Assembly (NCBI RefSeq): GCF_026768455.1
Contig: NZ_JAPPVQ010000015.1
Span: 1-64,000, forward strand
Length of the DNA: 64,000 nt
From: Candidatus Nitrosotenuis cloacae
GTDB lineage: Archaea > Thermoproteota > Nitrososphaeria > Nitrososphaerales > Nitrosopumilaceae
Direction: 5' to 3'
The translations under genes and the position numbers were made by a program. Below, piece by piece: positions 57,550 through 64,000 of the stretch. The notes below the pieces were generated by a model. The model was given only the letters and a program-made list of their open reading frames with translations, had not been told where the DNA came from and did not search any database. Within the stretch, counting starts at the first letter, position 1. Every line of letters begins with the position of its first letter.

Positions 57550-58095
57550 TTGTCTATTTCATCTAGTGTTAAAATCTCAAGAACACAAGAAAAAGGAAAA
57601 GGTCTTTTTGCAAAAACACCTATAAGAAAAAACCAACAAATTCTAAAGATTAGCCGAAATCTTTCACTCCGTCCGCACATAGAATCATCATTAAACTCAA
57701 TTCAAATTGATGATGATACATACATTGATGTTGACAAGCAAGACACTTGGCAGTATATCAATCACAGTTGTTCTCCAAACTCTATGCTTGATCTGGATAG
57801 TCTCTCATTCGTAGCTATAAGCAATATCTCTGTAGGTGAGGAAATTACATTTCATTACTGTACTACAGAATTCGACTTGGCCGCAAAAAATGAAGATTTT
57901 CTATGTAAGTGTAATTCCACAAATTGCCTTAAAAGAATTAAAGGATTTAATCATCTCACAAAAAGCCAAAAACAATCTCTGATTCAAATCTTGATTCCGT
58001 ACACTCTGAGAAAGCTAAAACTGGGTTCTAATAAAATTGAAATTCTTCCTGGTAAGCCAAAATATGATGTGCGTATCTCAAAAAACAATGTATGA
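57550..58095 (+). CDS. SET-domain protein methyltransferase
   Basis: About 181 aa; start TTG 57550 or 57544. SET motifs: GKGLFAKTPI (start of the fold), NHSCSPN (73-79, SAM-binding pseudoknot) and EEITFHYCT (catalytic Tyr region), then a post-SET-like CKCNSTNC (121-128) zinc motif. A Lys methyltransferase is expected; archaeal SET proteins may modify chromatin or other proteins. A second SET gene follows 12 nt downstream. Confidence 0.82.
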   Translation: MSISSSVKISRTQEKGKGLFAKTPIRKNQQILKISRNLSLRPHIESSLNSIQIDDDTYIDVDKQDTWQYINHSCSPNSMLDLDSLSFVAISNISVGEEITFHYCTTEFDLAAKNEDFLCKCNSTNCLKRIKGFNHLTKSQKQSLIQILIPYTLRKLKLGSNKIEILPGKPKYDVRISKNNV

Positions 58096-58107
58096 GTGAA
58101 TTGAATA

Positions 58108-58539
58108 TTGCTTAGCAATAAAATAGAGAAACGCGAGTCTGTAATAAGCGGAATTGGTCTTTTTGCAAAAGAGGACATAACTAAAGGAGAACTTGTGTGG
58201 TGGCCAACATCGGATACTATTGATAAAATTCATGTTGATAGATTAAACGAACTGTCAGAAGAAAAGAGAAAACACTGGATCAAAAATGCGTATCAAATGG
58301 GTGTCTATCTTTACTTAGATACAGATGATGCTACATACATGAATCATAGTTGTGATCCAAATGTGATAAATAGTGATGATGAATCATTATTAATTGCAAG
58401 ACGGGATATCGTTAAAGACGAAGAGATAACGTGGAACTATTTACCATACATGAATCAATATCTTGTTTTTCAGTGTTCATGCAGTAGCAAAAATTGTATC
58501 GGCGTGGTAAAAAAAGGCACAATGACAAAAATGATCTGA
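58108..58539 (+). CDS. SET-domain protein methyltransferase
   Basis: 143 aa from TTG 58108. ISGIGLFAKEDITKGELVWW, NHSCDPN (79-85), DEEITWNYLPY and a post-SET CSCSSKNC (123-130). The core SET-I insert is short, the minimal SET layout. It is only about 30 percent like its neighbour by eye, so this is not a fresh duplication. AT-rich codons. Confidence 0.82.
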   Translation: MLSNKIEKRESVISGIGLFAKEDITKGELVWWPTSDTIDKIHVDRLNELSEEKRKHWIKNAYQMGVYLYLDTDDATYMNHSCDPNVINSDDESLLIARRDIVKDEEITWNYLPYMNQYLVFQCSCSSKNCIGVVKKGTMTKMI

Positions 58540-58596
58540 CAAACATTACAATAACCTGATAAATAATTTCTCTGTCTATATTCTAATTCTACTATC

Positions 58597-60546
58597 TTAT
58601 GATTTTACAATAAACGTGAATACTTTATCTGCCTTTTCTCCTAATTTCATCTTTATCTCATCTATTTTTTCAGATTTTGACCATACATGACATTCTGCAA
58701 ATCCTAGATTTTTCCATTTTGTCATGTTGAATTTTACTTGCTCTGGGTGACTGTACAAATGTCTTCTAGATTCAATCTCAATTGATATTGGTAATCCTCT
58801 CTGATAATCATATGCAATCATGTCGCAAACAGGTTTACCTTTTTTGCGTATTTGAGTTGCCACACTTATGAAAAATCCTTTTGCTAAATAGTACTCTAGC
58901 GCCTTCTTAGATACCTCATCGACATCTTCAGCACTTCCAATACTATGAAAATTGGTAGGAAAATACATGTCTCTGGCCTTTTCTGAAATTGTATATTCGT
59001 GCACCAATTGATCTGCTATTTTTGTAGTTTTGACAATTCTAATCATGTCTTTTTCTTTTAGCGTTTGTATTACATTTCGTGTTTTATCCCTGTCACTACT
59101 ATCTATTACGTCAACAATCTGTTTCAAATTACCACTATTATTTCGTAAAAATACAATTATTTTCCATTCATCTTCGGTTCTATGCTCTGCTTTAAGCATC
59201 TTAATCCATTCTGTTTTTTTATCTTCTTCAACATTCAATACGGATCGAATTGCTCCAGAATTTTTGTAATGTTTTTTCATTTTTTGAATAAACTCTTCGG
59301 TTTCTATCTCATTAAGTATTAATGGTGGTGGAGTTAGCGCTCTAAACTGAACAGGCAATCCATACTGCTGTCCTGATGCTGGCCTAGTTCTGGCAGTAAA
59401 TACAAAATCTGCTTGTGTTGTGATTTGATCTGTTAATTCTTTTGCAAAATGTGGGTCAATTGCTTTAGCAATTCTAATTGCATCTATTCCAGAAACTCTA
59501 CCGTAAATCTGACTTGCCGTATTTCCAATCACTGTTTCTAAAAGACTTGTATCTATTTGTGAAAGATTTTGATGGGATAGAATTAGACCGAGATTATATG
59601 TGCGCGCTTGTGATAAAATGGCTGTAATTATGGACGAATCTTTGATTCTTTGGAATTCATCCAGAGCTAAAACAACTAGAGAACGCTTGTTCTGCTCAGT
59701 TCTACTCGCTCTACTCTGAATTGTAAACCAGATCTTGAGAACAATTGCCATTATTGCTAAACCATGTGCATACTTCGGAGTTTCGGTGTCTGAAATTCGA
59801 AAAATTGTTATGTTTCCAGGAACAAGCATTTTTTCAAAATTGATTGTGGTATGCCTTACTGCAAATTTCTTCTTCAGATATTCATCGGTTGCAAACATTT
59901 CGACTCTATTTAATATTGGCACCCATGATTCTTTTGATAACGTGGAAATTGCATTTAGTGATTGTCTCATTTCTGGACCGGTGACATTTTTGTATGCTGT
60001 AAAAATCCGTTCGAGCTCAGATCGTCCGTCTCTTTGTAATCGTATTATTATCTCGTAGAGATCAATAATTGTGGGATTATCAGTATTTGAATAAAGATAA
60101 AATAGTAAAAGCCGCATTATGCGCTCAATCTGAATGAAAGTCTGTTGTTGTGTGTAGAATTCACGAATCATTTCTATTATGTGTCCTACCATTCTACTTA
60201 CTAGTAATTCTCTGTCTAATTTGGAATGTTTTGGTAGCTCTAAAAGATTAAAACCAAATTCCATGTGATTGATATCGAGATAAGCTACATTATCTCTCTC
60301 AAATGACGTTGGTTCACATTGTCGTACGAATAATTTTGCATCCTCGTCTTTGATATCTATGTAAATGGTCGAATTTGGAATAACACCAGTACGATTTGCA
60401 CATTCTAGATGTTTATACAAATTTCTAATCAATGTGGATTTACCGCTTCCTGAAGCAGCTAATATGTAAAGATGCCTGGAAATGTCTTCTGGTGCTATAC
60501 CTAATGCGTTCTCTTGTAATGCGTTCACAAGATAGCCAAATTTCAA
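58597..60546 (-). CDS. HerA/VirB4-like P-loop ATPase with C-terminal HTH and nuclease-like domain
   Basis: 649 aa. Walker A GSGKST (33-38), Walker B VVLALDEF (291-298, Asp296-Glu297) and sensor LILSHQNLSQID mark a HerA/FtsK-class DNA motor. Residues about 455-525 look like a winged helix (EWKIIVFLRNNSGNLKQIVDVI). The end (about 545-649) has Asp575 (VCDMIAYD) and Glu590/Glu592 (ISIEIESRR), a PD-(D/E)xK-like arrangement. Motors of this kind serve conjugation, DNA packaging or defence. The partner gene overlaps its start by 4 nt. Confidence 0.82.
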   Translation of the reverse strand: MKFGYLVNALQENALGIAPEDISRHLYILAASGSGKSTLIRNLYKHLECANRTGVIPNSTIYIDIKDEDAKLFVRQCEPTSFERDNVAYLDINHMEFGFNLLELPKHSKLDRELLVSRMVGHIIEMIREFYTQQQTFIQIERIMRLLLFYLYSNTDNPTIIDLYEIIIRLQRDGRSELERIFTAYKNVTGPEMRQSLNAISTLSKESWVPILNRVEMFATDEYLKKKFAVRHTTINFEKMLVPGNITIFRISDTETPKYAHGLAIMAIVLKIWFTIQSRASRTEQNKRSLVVLALDEFQRIKDSSIITAILSQARTYNLGLILSHQNLSQIDTSLLETVIGNTASQIYGRVSGIDAIRIAKAIDPHFAKELTDQITTQADFVFTARTRPASGQQYGLPVQFRALTPPPLILNEIETEEFIQKMKKHYKNSGAIRSVLNVEEDKKTEWIKMLKAEHRTEDEWKIIVFLRNNSGNLKQIVDVIDSSDRDKTRNVIQTLKEKDMIRIVKTTKIADQLVHEYTISEKARDMYFPTNFHSIGSAEDVDEVSKKALEYYLAKGFFISVATQIRKKGKPVCDMIAYDYQRGLPISIEIESRRHLYSHPEQVKFNMTKWKNLGFAECHVWSKSEKIDEIKMKLGEKADKVFTFIVKS

Positions 60547-61721
60547 ATTAATGTTCCTAATGGAAACACCATCTTGTCATGGTTCACTCCTCGTATCTTC
60601 TGACGTCTGTATGATATTGGAAGAGTCGAATCCGTTGGAAGTGATACAAAAACAAAAAACTCTTCTGGGGTAAGGCAGAGAAACGGAACAAAGTCCCGTC
60701 CTTTTCCCCATCTCATATCTGACCACATGTTGGAATTATTCTGTAATACCTCCATGGCATGTTTGCTACTGATGTTGTTATTTTCAATCCATCTATATCC
60801 TCTATCCTGATCCACATTATATCTAAAACATCCTAATGCATCCCCCACAAATTCTATGGAACTAAATACTGCAGATATGTTTTGTATGGCAGATTCTACC
60901 TCATTTGGGATACCGATAGCTATCCCTCTAATTGCTAATGTGATTGGAGTTGAATTCGATTTTTGATGATATGAATATTCGATTTTTTTACCTGTTTGAT
61001 ATGTGGAAGAAGAAAGTTCATTTATTTTTGTGACTGTTCTGGATGAAAGTTTAGGAATAAAGTTGCGTTCGAATCCATGTGGAATTTGTTTTATTTTTCG
61101 TTGCTCTGCTGTTCTTAGATATTGACTTAGCTTTGACGCGGCGTTTTTAGCAATTTTATTCCATTCTATGGATCTAGTAAAAACAAACTGAAGTACGATG
61201 CTACAATTCTTAGATGCGCTCATCGTGCGAATAATTTTATTCATTATTGATTCCTGTCCTCTCTCAAACGTAGTAAAATTAAGCTGATTTACGAGCTCAA
61301 AATCAAAAAAATATAACTTATAATTTGAGATGGAATCTGATGGTGTCAATATGGGGATAATTTTTTTATCAGTGTCCACATATTCAATACCTAACGATCC
61401 AGCATATCCATCAATATCACTAATTGTAGATCGAATTCCTAAGCGTACCTGTCCAATTTTATCCTCTTTGTATATCTCAAAGGATCTTTCAATGTTTGTT
61501 ACTATGTGATTCAGTGAAATGGGATTATCAATCAAATGTGGAAAAATTTCATATGCACGTATGTCACGCTCTGCTGGCTCGTTAAGATAATTTGCATACA
61601 TTCCTCCACCAAAATATTCGCAGTTCGGATTTCCGTCTTTTTGAAATTTTTTTCTAAATGTAAATCTGGCTGTTCTATGGAATAGTTTGTTTACCCTTTC
61701 CTTACGCTGGAACCAAACCAC
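60543..61721 (-). CDS. Partner protein of the HerA-like ATPase, function unknown
   Basis: 392 aa, GTG start. Alpha/beta with FTRSIEWNKIAKNAASKLSQYL and FVPFLCLTPEEFFVFVSLPTDS near the C-terminus. There is no Walker motif. It resembles in position and size the N-terminal region of VirB4/TraC-type ATPases, with the motor in the next frame, so the two may be a split transfer ATPase. Translational coupling (ATGA overlap) supports a complex. Confidence 0.6.
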   Translation of the reverse strand: MVWFQRKERVNKLFHRTARFTFRKKFQKDGNPNCEYFGGGMYANYLNEPAERDIRAYEIFPHLIDNPISLNHIVTNIERSFEIYKEDKIGQVRLGIRSTISDIDGYAGSLGIEYVDTDKKIIPILTPSDSISNYKLYFFDFELVNQLNFTTFERGQESIMNKIIRTMSASKNCSIVLQFVFTRSIEWNKIAKNAASKLSQYLRTAEQRKIKQIPHGFERNFIPKLSSRTVTKINELSSSTYQTGKKIEYSYHQKSNSTPITLAIRGIAIGIPNEVESAIQNISAVFSSIEFVGDALGCFRYNVDQDRGYRWIENNNISSKHAMEVLQNNSNMWSDMRWGKGRDFVPFLCLTPEEFFVFVSLPTDSTLPISYRRQKIRGVNHDKMVFPLGTLI

Positions 61722-61771
61722 GTCAATAAAAGGTCGTTTTATTTTTTAAAGTTTACAATTTGTTTTACTAT

Positions 61772-62719
61772 TTATTTATCTGATACTTTATTTCTAAGAA
61801 AAATTATGCCTCCAATAACCAATATGACGGATATGATATTCTCAAATGAAATTGTCTCTAATAGCATTATATTTGCAAATATGATCCCAAAAATCGCAGT
61901 AGATGAAAAAATTATGATTGTTCTTACTGCGCCGATTAGCTTTAGTGCATATATATAACAAAAAGCGGAAATTCCAATTCCAAAAATTCCCACAAACAAT
62001 GTGCTAGGTAATTGTGACAAATCGAATGTAATTGGTATGTCGAAAATTACTATGAATGAAACACCTACTATACCTCCAACCCCTGATGTAATTTGCATGA
62101 TCCTACTTAATGTGACAAATTCAGCTACGTATCTGTAGAGGCATGTGACCAATCCAAGTAATAGACCTGCAATCAAAACATATGAGTCACCTAATACGTT
62201 TGCTGTGAATATGTTTTCATTTCCAACATGATCTTGGAATAGCATATCTTTGGTGAATGGGATTATTGTTGAACCTACTACGATCATGATTATTGGAAGA
62301 ATCTCATGTCGTTGTATTCGCTCCATGAGAAAAATGAACGCAATCAATATTCCAAAAACTATTTCACTATTAAGTAAAATTGTAGCATTCACTGCAGTTG
62401 TTTCTCGTAATCCATACAAAAAGAAAATTGTACTCAATACCTCGATAAATCCAATGATAACTAACAGTAATACCGTCTTGCGTTTTAGATTTTTTATTGC
62501 ATTGTCTTTTCTTGTGAATGGTGTAAACAATAGGCAGTTTATGATGTAGATTATTGATACCAACATCATGGGCTCTGTTATGTCAGTTCCATACTCTTGA
62601 TCCAACAGAGGTTTTGGAACAACGTTGACTGTGGCTTCAAGTGACGCTGCAAGAAGGCCGTATGTAACCCCTAATGTGAGATTTTTTCTATTTACAAAAA
62701 GCTTAGTTAGATCGTTCAC
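61772..62719 (-). CDS. EamA/DMT-superfamily transporter
   Basis: 315 aa, GTG start, ten TM helices in two EamA repeats: TYGLLAASLEATVNVVPKPLL...ETTAVNATILLNSEIVFGILIAFIFLMERI and GLLLGLVTCLYRYVAEF...GAVRTIIIFSSTAIFGIIFANIMLLETI. Exports metabolites or amino acids; the substrate is unknown. AT-rich, last gene of the island. Confidence 0.85.
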   Translation of the reverse strand: MNDLTKLFVNRKNLTLGVTYGLLAASLEATVNVVPKPLLDQEYGTDITEPMMLVSIIYIINCLLFTPFTRKDNAIKNLKRKTVLLLVIIGFIEVLSTIFFLYGLRETTAVNATILLNSEIVFGILIAFIFLMERIQRHEILPIIMIVVGSTIIPFTKDMLFQDHVGNENIFTANVLGDSYVLIAGLLLGLVTCLYRYVAEFVTLSRIMQITSGVGGIVGVSFIVIFDIPITFDLSQLPSTLFVGIFGIGISAFCYIYALKLIGAVRTIIIFSSTAIFGIIFANIMLLETISFENIISVILVIGGIIFLRNKVSDK

Positions 62720-62829
62720 CCCCGCCTCTAATCATTTTCATGTTTGGAAGTGAGGATCAGTCTATTAACTATGATCCGAATATGTGATTTAATTTATGCA
62801 AAAGCTTTGCAGTGCCTTATGTGTACTTG

Positions 62830-63477
62830 CTACCGTGGGGTTCTGTCTTGATCATCGTCGGATTTTACGCTTGGCTTCGCACCAAACACATCTGTGTATT
62901 CCGCATCTGATGCCTTCTCAAAACCCTCCTTTGGCTGATCTATCTGCGGCTCTGAATCGTCGCCAAATTTAGGTGGCTGCTTCTTTTTGCCAGCATACTG
63001 CTTTACCACCATTATGCCTATGATGACTGCAATTATGATGTAGTTGATTGGAGGTGCAAGAATCCTTGTTACATATCCCACCTGGGGAATCACGTATGCC
63101 ACTTTTCCGATATATTCCTCATCTGTTATGGGATAATCTGTTCCTGGAATTGACAGCGGATTTGCATCACCCTTGGTCCTGATGGTTTTTGGGTCCTCTG
63201 CCATGACTGCTGCTACACGGTGCACTATTACCCTGTCATGGCCATTTGGGCGATTAAACACGATGATATCTCCAATCTGTATCTCCTCAAAAGGAACCTT
63301 CCCATCCACTACCAAGACATCGTATACCTGCAAAACCGGAATCATGCTGCCGCTTGATACCACATAGAACGGGTTCTGCGTGCCAAATACTATCTGGAGT
63401 CCGATCCAGATTGCGGCAACACCGACTGCAACAATGATAATGTCTTTAATGATGCTCTTTGTCGTACTAGATTTCAT
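62830..63477 (-). CDS. sipS: Signal peptidase I (archaeal type)
   Basis: 215 aa from ATG 63475-63477 (MKSSTTKSIIKDIIIV); a longer frame would overlap the upstream gene. TM1 about 10-28, catalytic Ser in YVVSSGSMIPVL and His in RVIVHRVAAV (archaeal Ser-His-Asp layout in place of the bacterial Lys), KGDANPLSIPGTDYPI, second TM near residue 160 and a charged cytoplasmic tail. Removes signal peptides from secreted proteins. Confidence 0.88.
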   Translation of the reverse strand: MKSSTTKSIIKDIIIVAVGVAAIWIGLQIVFGTQNPFYVVSSGSMIPVLQVYDVLVVDGKVPFEEIQIGDIIVFNRPNGHDRVIVHRVAAVMAEDPKTIRTKGDANPLSIPGTDYPITDEEYIGKVAYVIPQVGYVTRILAPPINYIIIAVIIGIMVVKQYAGKKKQPPKFGDDSEPQIDQPKEGFEKASDAEYTDVFGAKPSVKSDDDQDRTPR

Positions 63478-63478
63478 G

Positions 63479-63991
63479 TTATATCTTGGTTCCACAACTC
63501 TCGCAAAACTTTGAGCCCTGTTTGTTCTCAAAGCCGCAAGATACACATTTTGCCTGTGAAGCCTGGCCTGACTGTGGGCCATCTCCTAGTAATACTATCT
63601 CGCCGATTTTTTTGATGTTGTTCCAAGGTATGGTCACATCCCGACCGTCGTTTCCTGCTACAATCAGTACCACCTGATGCGATGTGTCAACGCCTACCTG
63701 TTTTGCGATGCCAACTCGTTTTGCATTTGTGTCGTATACTATCATGCCAACAATGGAGTTGACGGAACCTGACTGGGAAGCTGGAGCAGGTGTAGAAACC
63801 GGTGCAACTGTCTGGGCAAAATCCTGCGGGGCGGGATCGACTGATGCTACCTGCTCAAAGGTAGTCGGCTTTGCAAGTCCGACGTCTGCCTGCTGGTCCT
63901 GCTTTTGAAACTCTCGGTATTCCGCGATGGTAGATCCACACGTGGTGCACATGTATTGCCCCCTTTCCAAAAGAATCAAATTCTGTGCCAC
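63479..63991 (-). CDS. Zinc-ribbon and PRC-barrel protein (5' end uncertain)
   Basis: At least 170 aa; GTG at 63991 preceded by GAGGAG, but the frame stays open to the window edge, so the start may lie outside. An N-terminal CTTC half-ribbon, a Pro/Ala/Gln-rich linker, a PRC-barrel (IVGMIVYDTNAKRVGIAKQV...VTIPWNNIKKIGEIVLL, about 80-137) and a C-terminal zinc ribbon CVSCGFENKQGSKFCESCG. PRC-barrels occur in RNA-processing and cell-division proteins. Two nt upstream of signal peptidase. Confidence 0.75.
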   Translation of the reverse strand: MAQNLILLERGQYMCTTCGSTIAEYREFQKQDQQADVGLAKPTTFEQVASVDPAPQDFAQTVAPVSTPAPASQSGSVNSIVGMIVYDTNAKRVGIAKQVGVDTSHQVVLIVAGNDGRDVTIPWNNIKKIGEIVLLGDGPQSGQASQAKCVSCGFENKQGSKFCESCGTKI

Positions 63992-64000
63992 CTCCTCGTT

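Noticed and set aside
62830-63582. Longer signal peptidase with an extra 35 N-terminal residues
   Set aside because: It would overlap the upstream zinc-ribbon gene by more than 100 nt, and the extra residues precede the expected membrane helix without any known role.

Overview
The window is chromosomal DNA from an ammonia-oxidising archaeon of the Nitrososphaerota (Thaumarchaeota), most likely order Nitrosopumilales. This rests on TFE, archaeal Trm56 and NAC, an archaeal riboflavin pathway that uses GTP cyclohydrolase III, a GlnK-Amt pair, many UspA/CBS/PhoU-AbrB proteins, small Cys-rich proteins, and cell-surface proteins of thaumarchaeal style. The genus cannot be fixed from the sequence alone. 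Gene density is high. Many genes have a TATA-like box ending about 20-23 nt before the start codon, which indicates largely leaderless mRNAs; I used this spacing to choose starts.

Layout. 0-3 kb: small membrane protein, secreted fibronectin-III protein, proline dehydrogenase, nitroreductase. 3-7.3 kb: a tightly packed riboflavin operon (riboflavin synthase, RibB, RibH, GTP cyclohydrolase III, an amidohydrolase and the ArfC-type reductase). 7.3-10.6 kb (minus): TFE, Trm56, HflX and an AbrB-PhoU regulator. 10.6-18 kb: PUA protein, NAC, a coiled-coil protein, an RNase-H-fold protein with an odd start, a Cys-rich protein, a PAC4-like protein, a UbiD-type decarboxylase, an APC permease, a cupredoxin-like protein and malate dehydrogenase. 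18-33 kb: a stress region with an ATP-cone nuclease, a Met-rich copper-type protein, a VIT1-type transporter, five UspA proteins, five CBS proteins, two Hsp20s, two phosphoribosyltransferases, a PAC2 protein and a cupredoxin. 33-40.4 kb: the phosphate locus (phoU-pstB-pstA-pstC, a divergent AbrB-PhoU regulator, a secreted protein and pstS). 40.4-45 kb: methyltransferase, IlvE, aspartate kinase, glycosyltransferase, tRNA-Val(UAC).

45.1-46.6 kb is a small AT-rich accessory segment abutting the tRNA: a nucleotidyltransferase/HTH pair followed by the broken 3' end of a Rieske iron-sulfur protein gene. 46.7-56.3 kb returns to core-type genes: response regulator, collagen-like/Calx-beta surface protein, Dps, a large secreted protein, GlnK, Amt, an FMN-binding protein plus C2H2 zinc finger, a secreted protein with a PEF-type C-terminal anchor, and two CBS proteins. 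56.5-62.7 kb is an AT-rich island with a candidate structured RNA, a sensor-like membrane protein, two tandem SET-domain proteins, a HerA/VirB4-like ATPase with its partner, and an EamA transporter. The window ends with signal peptidase I and a zinc-ribbon/PRC-barrel protein.

The most notable patterns are: (1) a 9-bp near-palindrome, TGAWAATCA, placed about 6-10 nt upstream of the TATA box of many stress-type genes (UspA, CBS, Hsp20, cupredoxin, FMN-binding, C2H2), which looks like a regulon; (2) an amidohydrolase inside the riboflavin operon with deaminase-type catalytic residues, a good candidate for a pathway step whose archaeal enzyme is not established; (3) a Rieske pseudogene beside a tRNA-linked accessory segment; (4) two candidate structured RNAs with promoter-like elements; and (5) a probable ATC start codon on the RNase-H-fold gene.
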